A stretch of DNA of 64,000 nucleotides. Origin: Reyranella aquatilis. Lineage in GTDB: Bacteria; Pseudomonadota; Alphaproteobacteria; Reyranellales; Reyranellaceae. Below are positions 52,542-61,304 of this stretch, in pieces. The notes beneath the pieces are model-generated. The model saw only the letters and a program-made list of their open reading frames with translations, had not been told where the DNA came from and did not search any database. The DNA lies in NCBI RefSeq assembly GCF_020880995.1, contig NZ_JAJISD010000003.1, forward strand, positions 310,001-374,000. The letters run 5' to 3'. The stretch's first letter is position 1. Each line of letters starts with the position of its first letter. Made by a program: the position numbers and the translations under genes.

Positions 52542-53354
52542 TTACTTTTCGAGCCAGCCCGCTTCCCGGACGCTGTCCCGGTAGGTCTTGCTGACGGGGA
52601 CCTTGAGCCCGTTGCGCAGAGTGAGGACGAGACGCCCGCCCGTCCGGTCGACCGACGCGATCGCGCCCGTCGCCACCCACCAGGAGCGATGGACCTGGCG
52701 GCCGCGGTCGGGCCCCAGCTCGGCGAGTGCATCCCGCAGGCGCATCAGAACGAGGTCGCTGCCGAGCGCGGTGTGGATGCGCAGGTAGTGATCCTCCATC
52801 TCGAGGGCCAGCAGGTCGCGGCCGAGCGCCGGCGGTACCCGGCGCAGGAAATCGGGGGACGACGGCGGCGATGAAACGGAATCGGCAACGTCGGCCGGCT
52901 GCGGGGGCAGGGCCGCCACGCGGGCCAGTTCGGCGTCGGCTTTCGCGCGCAGGCGCTGTTCGACGACGAGGCCGAAGACCACCGCGATCGACGTCGTCAG
53001 CAGTGCGTTCTCGGGGAAGACGGAGGGCGCGGCCGAAAGCGGTATCGGCCGGCCCAGCCACGATTGGACCAGGATGACCTCGAAGCTGCTGGGGATCGAC
53101 GCCAGCACGCCGACCAGGGTCATGCGGCCCGCGACGGGCCAGCGGTCGATCGGCTCGATTCGCCCGAACCAGGCGGCCAGGGTGACGATCTGCACCCAGC
53201 TCAGTCCGCCGATGATGGCGAAGTAGGCGACCCGCCGGCCCAGATCCATGTGGTCGTAAGTGCCAAAGGGCCCGATGACGCCCAGCACCACGGCCAGTGC
53301 GGCAACCGCCGGCAGTTGGATCGGCAACGATCGGATGTAGGGCGATTCGCGCAT
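52542..53354 (-). CDS. Membrane-anchored LytTR-family transcription regulator
   Basis: 270 residues. The N-terminal half (about 10-145) has roughly four hydrophobic segments, including P-A-V-A-A-L-A-V-V-L-G-V-I and L-L-T-T-S-I-A-V-V-F-G-L-V. The C-terminal 100 residues form a LytTR DNA-binding domain with L-A-L-E-M-E-D-H-Y-L-R-I-H-T, the Q-V-H-R-S-W-W-V block and a closing L-K-V-P-V-S-K-T-Y. Membrane-embedded LytTR regulators of this layout act without a separate kinase and may answer to a membrane partner. The divergent gene is a multi-pass membrane hydrolase; the 118-bp gap between starts is the likely control region. Confidence 0.85.
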   Translation of the reverse strand: MRESPYIRSLPIQLPAVAALAVVLGVIGPFGTYDHMDLGRRVAYFAIIGGLSWVQIVTLAAWFGRIEPIDRWPVAGRMTLVGVLASIPSSFEVILVQSWLGRPIPLSAAPSVFPENALLTTSIAVVFGLVVEQRLRAKADAELARVAALPPQPADVADSVSSPPSSPDFLRRVPPALGRDLLALEMEDHYLRIHTALGSDLVLMRLRDALAELGPDRGRQVHRSWWVATGAIASVDRTGGRLVLTLRNGLKVPVSKTYRDSVREAGWLEK

Positions 53355-53472
53355 CGTGAACGGATGAATGCCGTCAGATCACGAAAAGCGCCAGTCCTTC
53401 CACGCAGCGAAGATGGTGCGACGGGCCCGCCGCCCGGAAGGTGAGGCCAACGCCTTTCGCCCCGGAGCCCGC

Positions 53473-54951
53473 ATGTCGTCTCTTTTTGAAACCGTCTTCC
53501 AGATCGTCGTCCATACGCCTCTCTGGGTGTGGCCGCTGATGCTCCTCGTGATCTGGCTGGGCGCGTCGGGTCTGCGGCCGCGAACGCTGCCTCTCTGGCG
53601 GCTGGCGATCCTGCCGGTCGTCGGGCTCGTCATCTCCCTGGCGGGGATCGGCCAGTCGCCCCGACCGGCGCTGGCCCTGATCGCCTGGCTGATCGCCCTC
53701 GCCATCGGTCTGCCGCTCGGCTTGTGGCTGGGTCGGCGCCGTGGCGTACGGCGGCTCGCGGATGGCCGCCTCGAACTGGCCGGCGGCTGGTTCATGCTGG
53801 CCTTCGGCCTGTCGATCTTCGCGGTGCGCTACGCGCTCGGCATCGTCTTCGGGATGGCACCGTCGCTCAGGGCCGACCCGGTCTGGATCGGCCTGGCCGG
53901 CGGCGTCGGCGGTTTCGTGGCGGGCATCGGGCTGGGCTGGCTGGCAGGCGTGGGCGGCGATCGGTCGGGCCGCTGGCTGCCGCGCATCGCCTGCATGCCT
54001 GCCGCTCTGGCGGTAGCCATGACCGCCGTCCTCGGTGGGGTCATCGTCTTCAGTACGCCCGGCCAACTGCCGCGTCTGATGGCGGGAGACTCGCTGCCGG
54101 GCAGCGACACGTGGAACCCGGCCGAAATCCCCGCCGTCCAGCGCGTTGCCGCGCGCGACGGTGCGCCTCTCACCTACCGCCTCTATCCGGGTCGCGCCGA
54201 CCGGGCGGTGGTGCTGATCCACGGTTCGTCCGGCGCCAGCATCTCGATGCACAAGTCGGCGCAGGCGCTACAGGCAGCCGGGGCGACGGTCTATGCGGTC
54301 AGCCTGCGCGGTCACGGCGGCAGCGGCTTCTCCAATGGAGACACGTCCTATGTTGGCCAGCTCGACGACGATCTGGTGGATTTCATCAACGCGACCGGTC
54401 TCACGGCGCCGGGGATCGGGCGTACATTGATCGGCTTCTCGTCCGGCGGCGGCTTCGTGCTGCGCACGGCGAGCGGTCCGAACCGGCAAGCCTTCGACGG
54501 CTATATTGCGATCTCGCCATACATCGCACCCGACTCTCCGACGACGCGCCCGGCGTCAGGCGGCTGGGCGAGCGTTGCCGTGCCCCGCGTCGTCGCGCTG
54601 TCGGTTCTCGACGGGTTCGGCATGCCGTGGTTCCAGGAACTGGAGGTCGTCCGCTTCGCCACGGCCGCGGCTCCGAGCGAAAACAGGACCCCGGTGTATT
54701 CGTTCAGGCTGGCGGCCGGCCTTCAGCTTGGCCGTGACTGGAAGGCGGCTCTCGCGCGGATCGACCGGCCCACCATCGTGCTCGTGGGCGCCGATGACGA
54801 GCTGTTTCTTGCTGACCGGTATGGGCCGCTGCTCGATTCGCTGAACCCGAGGATCGCGGTCGAAGTTGTCCCAGGCTTTGGCCACCTGGACATGATCGCC
54901 CGCGAACAGGCCGCTGCAGCCGTCGCCCGGGCCTGGCAACGGCTGCGATAG
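53473..54951 (+). CDS. Multi-pass membrane domain fused to an alpha/beta hydrolase
   Basis: 492 residues. Residues about 1-195 hold roughly six hydrophobic segments, starting with I-V-V-H-T-P-L-W-V-W-P-L-M, which resembles DUF6622-type membrane proteins (tentative). Residues about 215-492 are an alpha/beta hydrolase: V-V-L-I-H-G-S-S-G-A-S with the oxyanion loop, I-G-F-S-S-G-G-G nucleophile elbow, and a late G-F-G-H-L-D histidine with V-G-A-D-D-E Asp. The hydrolase would sit on one side of the membrane, most likely the periplasm or cytoplasm depending on the segment count. The start at 53473 is the first ATG of the membrane region. It is divergent from the LytTR regulator. Confidence 0.8.
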   Translation: MSSLFETVFQIVVHTPLWVWPLMLLVIWLGASGLRPRTLPLWRLAILPVVGLVISLAGIGQSPRPALALIAWLIALAIGLPLGLWLGRRRGVRRLADGRLELAGGWFMLAFGLSIFAVRYALGIVFGMAPSLRADPVWIGLAGGVGGFVAGIGLGWLAGVGGDRSGRWLPRIACMPAALAVAMTAVLGGVIVFSTPGQLPRLMAGDSLPGSDTWNPAEIPAVQRVAARDGAPLTYRLYPGRADRAVVLIHGSSGASISMHKSAQALQAAGATVYAVSLRGHGGSGFSNGDTSYVGQLDDDLVDFINATGLTAPGIGRTLIGFSSGGGFVLRTASGPNRQAFDGYIAISPYIAPDSPTTRPASGGWASVAVPRVVALSVLDGFGMPWFQELEVVRFATAAAPSENRTPVYSFRLAAGLQLGRDWKAALARIDRPTIVLVGADDELFLADRYGPLLDSLNPRIAVEVVPGFGHLDMIAREQAAAAVARAWQRLR

Positions 54952-54967
54952 CGGGACCAGGCCGGCA

Positions 54968-55321
54968 TCAGCCCTTGTTGGTACCGCCCTTGACCGACGT
55001 GAGCTCCTCGTCCTCGGGTTTCACGGGCGCGGCCTGGACGAAGGACACCGGGTCGCTGCCGGGAAAACTTTCCTTCAGCGCGGCATCGAGCTTGCGGTCG
55101 AGCACCTTCTCGGCCGGTTCGCCCGGCTTGGCGGTCACGCAGGCTTCGTTCGGGTCCTTGCCCGCTTCCCGCTTCATCTGAAGCCGTTGCGCCTGCACTT
55201 CCTGTTCGAGAATCTTCAGGTCGGCAGCGTCGCGCTCCGATGCGGTGGGTGCTGCCGCAACCTGCTTGGCATTGCGCAGCTTCTCGACGTTGTCCTTGAG
55301 TTCCGTGCGGGCACTGTCCAT
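54968..55321 (-). CDS. Small protein with an E-S-F-P-x-S-D-P motif
   Basis: 117 residues, start with a clean AGGAGGG site. It is Lys/Glu/Ala-rich, likely helical and partly coiled-coil in residues 5-60. The C-terminal half contains A-L-K-E-S-F-P-G-S-D-P-V-S-F, a short motif seen in many small alphaproteobacterial proteins of unknown role, often stress-linked. No signal peptide. The adjacent lipoprotein gene upstream on the same strand is separated by 118 bp. Confidence 0.65.
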   Translation of the reverse strand: MDSARTELKDNVEKLRNAKQVAAAPTASERDAADLKILEQEVQAQRLQMKREAGKDPNEACVTAKPGEPAEKVLDRKLDAALKESFPGSDPVSFVQAAPVKPEDEELTSVKGGTNKG

Positions 55322-55439
55322 GCCGCCCTCCTGTGATTTCGGGCGCCGGTCGTGAATGACGGCCCCCTCGTACAACAGAATCGGAGGGCAAAAGTTGCGG
55401 TAGGGCCCGGGCCGGAATTCGAGTTGCGACGCAACCCGT

Positions 55440-55829
55440 TCAAGCAACCCGCTTTTTCTGGGCGGCGATCGAACCGGCACACTGGTCGGGGGGCAGCGGC
55501 CGGAGATGGGTGTCGTACGCGTCGGCGAACTCCACTTTGAACGGCTGTCCGTTGCGCTGGTACATCGAGACGAACAGCGTGCAGGCGTCGGAATGGTAGC
55601 GCAGGACGCGTGCCGTTCCGTCCTTGCGGTCGAACTGGGGAGCGCCGAACAGGGCGACGAGCTGAGGTTCGTCCAGTCCCTTGATCCGATCCGCCGGAAT
55701 CGGCGTGCCGGCGTTGCGCGAGCTGAAGACCCCCTTCTCGCCAGCGCCCAGAGAATATTCCTGGGGCCCTCCGGTCTGGCAGCCGGCCAGCAGAAGGGTG
55801 GCGGCCAGTGCCCCGTATGCAGCTTTCAT
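55440..55829 (-). CDS. Small lipoprotein, unknown function
   Basis: 129 residues with a lipobox L-L-A-G-C near residue 17. The mature part has no recognised domain; residues G-L-D-E-P-Q-L-V-A-L-F-G-A-P resemble the helix of small SmpA/BamE-like lipoproteins, which is only suggestive. Two further cysteines (in S-D-A-C-T and D-Q-C-A) could pair in the periplasm. It is followed 9 bp upstream-side by the EI24 gene, with the same orientation, so they may be co-transcribed. Confidence 0.75.
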   Translation of the reverse strand: MKAAYGALAATLLLAGCQTGGPQEYSLGAGEKGVFSSRNAGTPIPADRIKGLDEPQLVALFGAPQFDRKDGTARVLRYHSDACTLFVSMYQRNGQPFKVEFADAYDTHLRPLPPDQCAGSIAAQKKRVA

Positions 55830-55838
55830 CGTGAGAGT

Positions 55839-56534
55839 TTAGCGCGAGGCAGCCGGCCGGTTAAGGGGTGGCTTCAGGGTCTGGGCGATATGGACCATCA
55901 TCGCGACCCCCAGCACCGGCACGATCAGGTTGAGGATCGGGATCGTCCCCAGGAAGACGATCACGATGCCGGTCAGCCAAAGCGTTCCGGCATTGGCCTT
56001 GCGCCAGGCCTTCACCTCGGCCGGATCGCGCCGGCGCAGGGCGACCTGCTCGTAATACTCGCGCCCGGTCAGCCAACCGTTGACGCCGTAGAACAGCACC
56101 GCGCCCAGCCCGGCCACGAAGAGGGCGACCAGGTAGAAGGGGAGCATCACCAGGTTGATCGCTACCAGCACGGCCAGGAAGACGATGCCCGACCACAGGC
56201 CGGTCCAGAGCGGGATGCCCCGTGCCGGTCCGAGGTGGGGATAGTGCCTCGCTTCGACAATGTCGGCGATCCGTTCCATGAAGATCGAGATCACGATTCC
56301 GAAGCTCGCCGGAAACAGCATCAGCGCCAGCACGGTCACGGCGCCGCCGCCCAGCCAGCGGATGGTTTCGTTCACCCACGACCACTGGAACGTGGCGAAT
56401 GACTGCAAAGTCCACCAGGCCAGCACGCCCAGTGCGATCTGCAGGACGAGGGACAGCGCCAGCGATTGCCAGACGATGCTACGCAGCCTGGGGTCGCCAA
56501 GCTGCTGCACCGCCAGTTCGAAGGCGCGGACCAT
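55839..56534 (-). CDS. EI24/CysZ-like membrane protein
   Basis: 231 residues with about four to five membrane segments. The family block F-P-A-S-F-G-I-V-I-S-I-F-M-E-R-I-A-D-I-V-E-A-R-H-Y-P is typical of EI24 domain proteins related to the sulfate permease CysZ. Sulfate transport is one known activity, others are unknown, so I do not assign a substrate. The start at 56534 is the ATG of the membrane part. The CaiB-type gene ends 9 bp upstream. Confidence 0.83.
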   Translation of the reverse strand: MVRAFELAVQQLGDPRLRSIVWQSLALSLVLQIALGVLAWWTLQSFATFQWSWVNETIRWLGGGAVTVLALMLFPASFGIVISIFMERIADIVEARHYPHLGPARGIPLWTGLWSGIVFLAVLVAINLVMLPFYLVALFVAGLGAVLFYGVNGWLTGREYYEQVALRRRDPAEVKAWRKANAGTLWLTGIVIVFLGTIPILNLIVPVLGVAMMVHIAQTLKPPLNRPAASR

Positions 56535-56542
56535 GGCTTGCC

Positions 56543-57694
56543 CTAGGCCTGCGGGCCGACGACGCCCGCGGCCTTGAGCTCGCCGATCTCCTTGGCCGAG
56601 AAGCCGCGTTCGCCCAGGATTTCGTCGGTGTGCTGGCCGCGCCTGGCCGCCGGCCCCTTCACCGCTTCCTTGGTGCGCGAGAAGCGCGGCGCGGCAGCGG
56701 GCTGGGCGAAGCCGGCCACGTCGACATAGGCGTTGCGCGCCTTCGCGTGCGCGTGTTGCGGCGCTTCCTTCATCGAGAGCACCGGCGCGAAGCAGATGTC
56801 CGTGCCCTCCATGATCGCGCACCATTCGTCGCGCGTTTTGGTCTTGAAGATGCCGGCCAGCTTCGCCTTGAGCTGCCCCCAGGCCTTGCGGTCCATTTGC
56901 GCCGGCAGCGATTCGCCCTTCAGGCCGGTCTTGTCGAGCAGCAGGTCGTAGAATTGCGGCTCGATCGAGCCGATGCAGACATGCTTGCCGTCCTTGGTCT
57001 CGTAGGTTCCGTAGAAGTGGGCGCCGCCATCGAGCATGTTGCTCTCGCGCTCGTCGCTCCACAGGCCGGCGCCCGCCATGCCGTAGATGCCGCCCAGCAG
57101 CAGGGCCGCGCCGTCCACCATGGCGGCATCGACCACCTGGCCCTTGCCGGAGCGCTGGGCCTCGAGCAGGCCGCAGACCATGCCGAAGGCCAGCAGCATG
57201 CCGCCGCCGCCGAAGTCACCGACGAGGTTGAGCGGCGGCACGGGCTTGTCCTTGCCGCCGATCGCGTGCAGGGCGCCGGTCAGCGCGATGTAGTTGATGT
57301 CATGTCCGGCCGCCTTGGCGAGCGGTCCTTCCTGACCCCAGCCGGTCATGCGGCCGTAGACGAGCTTCGGATTGCGCGCGAGGCAGACGTCGGGTCCCAG
57401 CCCGAGGCGCTCGGCGACGCCGGGGCGGAACGGCTCGGTCATGCCGTCGGCCTTCTCGATCAGGCGAAGGACCACCTCGACGCCCTCCTTCTTCTGCAGG
57501 TCGATCGACACCGAACGCCGGCTGCGGTTATGGACGGCGAACTTCGGGTCGGCGAGACGGTCCATGACGTGCGCCTTCGTCCGGTCGACGCGGATCACGT
57601 CGGCGCCCATGTCGCCCAGCATCATCGAACACATCGGTGCCGGGCCGATGCCGGCCAGCTCGACGATCGTCAGTCCCGAGAGCGGACCCGCCAT
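56543..57694 (-). CDS. CaiB/BaiF-family acyl-CoA transferase or racemase
   Basis: 383 residues. A class III CoA-transferase; closest in type to alpha-methylacyl-CoA racemases. Family blocks include the N-terminal P-L-S-G-L-T-I-V-E-L-A-G-I-G-P-A-P (about 3-19), R-V-D-R-T-K near 36, and the E-P-F-R-P-G-V-A-E-R-L-G block. The catalytic Asp is in the G-H-D-I-N-Y-I-A region. It either isomerises methylacyl-CoA or moves CoA between acids. It is divergent from the beta-propeller gene across 125 bp. Confidence 0.92.
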   Translation of the reverse strand: MAGPLSGLTIVELAGIGPAPMCSMMLGDMGADVIRVDRTKAHVMDRLADPKFAVHNRSRRSVSIDLQKKEGVEVVLRLIEKADGMTEPFRPGVAERLGLGPDVCLARNPKLVYGRMTGWGQEGPLAKAAGHDINYIALTGALHAIGGKDKPVPPLNLVGDFGGGGMLLAFGMVCGLLEAQRSGKGQVVDAAMVDGAALLLGGIYGMAGAGLWSDERESNMLDGGAHFYGTYETKDGKHVCIGSIEPQFYDLLLDKTGLKGESLPAQMDRKAWGQLKAKLAGIFKTKTRDEWCAIMEGTDICFAPVLSMKEAPQHAHAKARNAYVDVAGFAQPAAAPRFSRTKEAVKGPAARRGQHTDEILGERGFSAKEIGELKAAGVVGPQA

Positions 57695-57819
57695 GATTTT
57701 CCTCCTGCAGAATGCGCGTTTCCTTGTCGGAACGATGGTAGCCGAAGGGTTCGGCGTTACAAAACCCGTCCCCCGGTCTAAAGTCCGCGCCGCGAGAGAG
57801 ACGGTCGGAGGAAAACGGG

Positions 57820-59502
57820 ATGGGGTTGGGCCGCATTGTCGCGACGGCGGTGCTTGCGTTCGGCATGGCCGGCGGCGCGTGGGCGCAGCAGGCGGAAAAG
57901 CCGACGCCCAAGGAATACAGCCAGCAGTTCCTGGTTCAGGGATCGTGGTTCCATGGCGTGCACGGGCTTGCCTTCAACAAGGACGATCAGCTGTTTGCCG
58001 GCTCGGTGATCGGGCAGACGCTCTACCGCGTGCAGGTGGACTCCGGTGAAGTCGACCGGGTGATCGATCCGCCGACCGGCATGGCCGACGACATTGCCTT
58101 CGCCGACGACGGCACAATGGCGTGGACGGCGTTTCTCATCGGCAAGGTCTACGTCCGCAAGCCGAACGGCAAGACCATCGAGGTCGCGCACGGCATGAGC
58201 GGTCCGAACTCGCTCGCCTTCGGCAAGGACAACAGGCTGTTCGTCTCCGAGGTCTTCCTCGGCGATGCGCTCTACGAGATCGACATCAGGAACGTCGACA
58301 AGCCGGACTTCAAGCCCTTCGCACGGGGCGAGCTGCGTCGCATCGCCGAGAAGCTGGGCGGCCTCAACGGCTTCGAGGTCCACAAGGACGACGGCTTCCT
58401 TTACGGTCCCCTCTGGTTCAAGGGCGACATCGTCAAGGTGAACCTCGAGACCGGCGCTACCGACGTGATCGCGTCGGGATTCAAGACCCCGGCAGCGGCC
58501 AACATCGATCCGCAGAACCGCGACAACGTCTATGTCGTCGATACGGGCACCGGCGGCATCTGGAGCGTGAGTCTCACCAGCAAGGTGAAGAAGCTCGTGG
58601 CGTCGATGAAGCCCGGTCTCGACAACCTCGCCTTCGATTCGCGCGGCCGCCTGTTCGTCTCGTCGATGACCGACAACGGCATCTACCTGGTCGACAAGCA
58701 GACCGGCGCGTGGCGCACCATCGTGGAAGGCAAGCTCGCGGTCCCGACCGACCTCGCCGTCTCGAGCGACGGCGGCAAGGACACGGTGCATGTCGCCGAC
58801 GTCTTCAGCTATCGTACGGTCGACGGCGCCAACGGCGCCGTGACGGACGTGCTGCGCGTCCATGGCGAGACGCATGCCTATCCGATCGGCATCTCGCTGG
58901 GACCGAAGAACGTGCTGCTCACCAGCTGGTTCTCCAACACCGTGGAGAAGGTCGATCGCAAGACGGGCAAGCTGACGGCGACGCTGGGTGATTTCCTGGC
59001 GCCGGTCGATGCCGTGGAGTTCGCCGACGGCTCGATATACGTGGCCGAGCTGGCCAGCGGCAACCTCGTGAAGGTGAGCCCCGACGGCAAGGAGCGCAGC
59101 ATCGTCGTGAAGGAGCTGCGCGGTCCGGTCGCCATGGCGCACGGGCCGGGCTCGCTGGTCTACATCACCGAGCTCTCGGCCGGTGCGGTCAGCCAGATCG
59201 ACGTAGCCACCGGCGCGCGCAAGGTGGTGGCCGATGGTCTCACGGGCCCCGAGGGCATCGACGTCGGTCCGGACGGACGCCTGTATGTGGCCGAGGTCGG
59301 CCAGAAGCGCGTCGTCGCCATCGATCCCGCGACCGGCGCGAAGACGGTGATCGCGTCCAATCTCGACATCGGCCTGGCGCCGTTCCCGGGCGGGCCGCCT
59401 GCACTGGTGCCCACCGGCGTCGCCGTCGGTCGCACCGGCATCGTCTATGTCAGCGCCGATATCCGCAATTCGCTCTACAAACTGACACCGCCTTCACCGT
59501 AA
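57820..59502 (+). CDS. Exported beta-propeller (SMP-30/NHL-like) protein
   Basis: 560 residues. The signal peptide ends W-A-Q-Q, so periplasmic. The rest is a chain of beta-propeller repeats similar to SMP-30/gluconolactonase and NHL proteins, each with a short G-R-L-F-V or G-x-L-Y-V strand (for example N-R-L-F-V-S-E-V, G-R-L-F-V-S-S-M, G-R-L-Y-V-A-E-V). Activity is not predictable; lactonase or binding are possible. A good GGAGGAAAAC site precedes the ATG. The MBL-fold gene follows 10 bp later. Confidence 0.8.
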   Translation: MGLGRIVATAVLAFGMAGGAWAQQAEKPTPKEYSQQFLVQGSWFHGVHGLAFNKDDQLFAGSVIGQTLYRVQVDSGEVDRVIDPPTGMADDIAFADDGTMAWTAFLIGKVYVRKPNGKTIEVAHGMSGPNSLAFGKDNRLFVSEVFLGDALYEIDIRNVDKPDFKPFARGELRRIAEKLGGLNGFEVHKDDGFLYGPLWFKGDIVKVNLETGATDVIASGFKTPAAANIDPQNRDNVYVVDTGTGGIWSVSLTSKVKKLVASMKPGLDNLAFDSRGRLFVSSMTDNGIYLVDKQTGAWRTIVEGKLAVPTDLAVSSDGGKDTVHVADVFSYRTVDGANGAVTDVLRVHGETHAYPIGISLGPKNVLLTSWFSNTVEKVDRKTGKLTATLGDFLAPVDAVEFADGSIYVAELASGNLVKVSPDGKERSIVVKELRGPVAMAHGPGSLVYITELSAGAVSQIDVATGARKVVADGLTGPEGIDVGPDGRLYVAEVGQKRVVAIDPATGAKTVIASNLDIGLAPFPGGPPALVPTGVAVGRTGIVYVSADIRNSLYKLTPPSP

Positions 59503-59512
59503 GGGTCTCGCG

Positions 59513-60403
59513 ATGGCCGGCATTCCTTTCATCAGGGATTTCAAGTTCGACTACGGGACCGCGATGGAGGTGACGCCGCTCATTCGCCGCGTCGTGGCCA
59601 AAAATCCGAGCCCCTTCACCTTCAAGGGTACCGGCACCTACATCATCGGCCACGGCAACGTCGCCGTCGTCGATCCGGGCCCAGACGACCAGGAACATAT
59701 CGATGCCGTTTTGCGTGCGCTGCGCGGCGAGACGGTGACTCACATCCTGGTCACGCACACCCACATCGACCACGTGCCGGCGACGCCGGCGCTCGCCCGG
59801 GCGACCGGCGCCAAGGTCTACAGCTATGGCCCGCATCCGACACCCGAAGGCGTCTCGACCGAGCAGGAAGGCGACTTCTCGTTTGCCCCGGATGTGAAGC
59901 TGAACGACGGCGACGTGATCCAGGGCGACGGCTGGAACGTCGAGGCGGTCTACACGCCGGGACACATTTCCAACCATCTCTGCTTCGCGGTGAAGGAGGA
60001 CAAGGCGCTGCTCTCGGGCGACCATGTCATGGGCTGGTCGACGGCGGTGATCTCGCCACCCGACGGCAACATGGCCGACTACTTCGCGTCGCTCCGCAAG
60101 CTGCTGCCGCGCGACGAAAGCCTCTACATCCCGACCCACGGCGCTGAGATCCGCGATCCCAATACGTTCGTGCAGGCCTATATCGAGCATCGCCTGGGCC
60201 GCGAGGCGCAGATCATCGCGCGCCTGAAGGACGGGCCGCAGACCATCCCGCAGATGGTGGCAAAGAATTACGCCGACACGCCGGTCCATCTTCATCCGGC
60301 GGCCGGCCGCTCGATGCTCGCCCATCTCGTCCAGATGGTGAAGGACGGCAGGGTCAAGACCGAGGATGGCCGGGCCGCGATCGACAGCGTCTATCGGCTT
60401 TAG
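59513..60403 (+). CDS. MBL-fold metallo-hydrolase
   Basis: 296 residues. Metal motif H-T-H-I-D-H (about 79-84) and downstream metal-binding residues in T-P-G-H-I-S-N-H and S-G-D-H-V-M are all present. The C-terminal 100 residues add the LACTB2-like winged-helix (I-P-Q-M-V-A-K-N-Y). LACTB2-type members hydrolyse RNA or thioesters. It stands between the propeller and SDR genes with short spacing, probably one transcript. Confidence 0.9.
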   Translation: MAGIPFIRDFKFDYGTAMEVTPLIRRVVAKNPSPFTFKGTGTYIIGHGNVAVVDPGPDDQEHIDAVLRALRGETVTHILVTHTHIDHVPATPALARATGAKVYSYGPHPTPEGVSTEQEGDFSFAPDVKLNDGDVIQGDGWNVEAVYTPGHISNHLCFAVKEDKALLSGDHVMGWSTAVISPPDGNMADYFASLRKLLPRDESLYIPTHGAEIRDPNTFVQAYIEHRLGREAQIIARLKDGPQTIPQMVAKNYADTPVHLHPAAGRSMLAHLVQMVKDGRVKTEDGRAAIDSVYRL

Positions 60404-60413
60404 GGGAAAACAA

Positions 60414-61187
60414 ATGGACATGAAGCTTGGGGGCAAGACCGTGCTCGTCACCGGCGGCAGCCGCGGTATCGGCTTCGCCTGCGCCATGGGCTTCGCGGCC
60501 GAAGGCTGCACCGTTCACATCGCCTCGCGCTCGAAGGAATCGCTGGAAGCCGCGCGTGAGAAAATCCGCGCCCGCCACAACGTGCCGGTCGAGATCCATC
60601 CGGCCGACTTCTCCAACGGCGACACCGCCCGCCGCGTCGTCGAGGCGGTCGGGCATGCCGACATCCTGGTCAACAACGCCGGCGCCATCCCGCAGGGGGA
60701 CATCTTCGGCATGACCGAGCCCAAATGGCGCGAGGCCTGGGACCTCAAGGTGTTCGGCTACATAAACGCCACGCGTGCCATGCTGGAGAAGATGTACGCC
60801 CGCAAGGCGGGCGTCGTCGTGAACGTGATCGGCCTCGCCGGCGAGAGCTTCAATTACGACTATGTGGCGGGCACGATGGGCAACGCCGGCATCATGGCCT
60901 TCACCCGCGCCGTGGGATCGAAGAGCGTCGATCACGGCGTGCGCGTGGTGGGGATCAATCCGCCGGCCACCCGCACCGACCGCATGCTGACGCGGCTGCG
61001 CGAGCAGGCCGAGAAGAAGTTCGGCGATCCCGAGCGCTGGGCCGAACTCACCAGGCACATGCCATTCGGCCGTGCCGCCGAGCCCGACGAGGTCGCCGAC
61101 CTCGCGGTGTTCCTGGCCTCCGAGCGCGCGAGCTACATCAGCGGCGTCGTGATGACTCTCGACGGCGGCCAGGCCGCGCGGCACTAG
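60414..61187 (+). CDS. SDR-fold protein of the PRK06125-like group lacking the Ser-Tyr-Lys triad
   Basis: 257 residues. The glycine motif T-G-G-S-R-G-I-G (about 14-21) and N-N-A-G-A are normal, so NAD(P) binding is expected. However, where SDRs have S-x12-Y-x3-K, this protein reads V-I-G-L-A-G and Y-V-A-G-T-M-G-N-A-G: the Ser is Gly, the Tyr position is Gly and the Lys is Asn. I recall the same pattern from a known SDR subgroup, so it is a subfamily trait and not decay. Function as a classical ketoreductase is doubtful. The ATG at 60414 is chosen after GGGGAAAA. Confidence 0.85.
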   Translation: MDMKLGGKTVLVTGGSRGIGFACAMGFAAEGCTVHIASRSKESLEAAREKIRARHNVPVEIHPADFSNGDTARRVVEAVGHADILVNNAGAIPQGDIFGMTEPKWREAWDLKVFGYINATRAMLEKMYARKAGVVVNVIGLAGESFNYDYVAGTMGNAGIMAFTRAVGSKSVDHGVRVVGINPPATRTDRMLTRLREQAEKKFGDPERWAELTRHMPFGRAAEPDEVADLAVFLASERASYISGVVMTLDGGQAARH

Positions 61188-61199
61188 GAGTAGTGAGAA

Positions 61200-61222
61200 G
61201 GGCGGCCGCCGTGAGGCCGCCC
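61200..61222. terminator. Hairpin after the SDR gene
   Basis: A perfect 8-bp stem (GGGCGGCC at 61200-61207 with 61215-61222) around a 7-base loop, 13 bp after the SDR stop. No long T-run follows, so termination strength is uncertain. Confidence 0.5.
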
Positions 61223-61249
61223 AATGATCGCTCTTCCTTCGGTGCCCTC

Positions 61250-61272
61250 GGACATTGCACAAGGCAATGTCC
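61250..61272. repeat. Perfect inverted repeat in a convergent intergenic gap
   Basis: A 9-bp perfect stem (GGACATTGC with GCAATGTCC) with a 5-base loop sits between the convergent genes ending at 61187 and 61305. It may be a second terminator arm, serving the small exported-protein gene on the minus strand. Confidence 0.5.
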
Positions 61273-61304
61273 TGCCGTTCCTCGGGCTGGGCTTCGCCTG
61301 CCGA

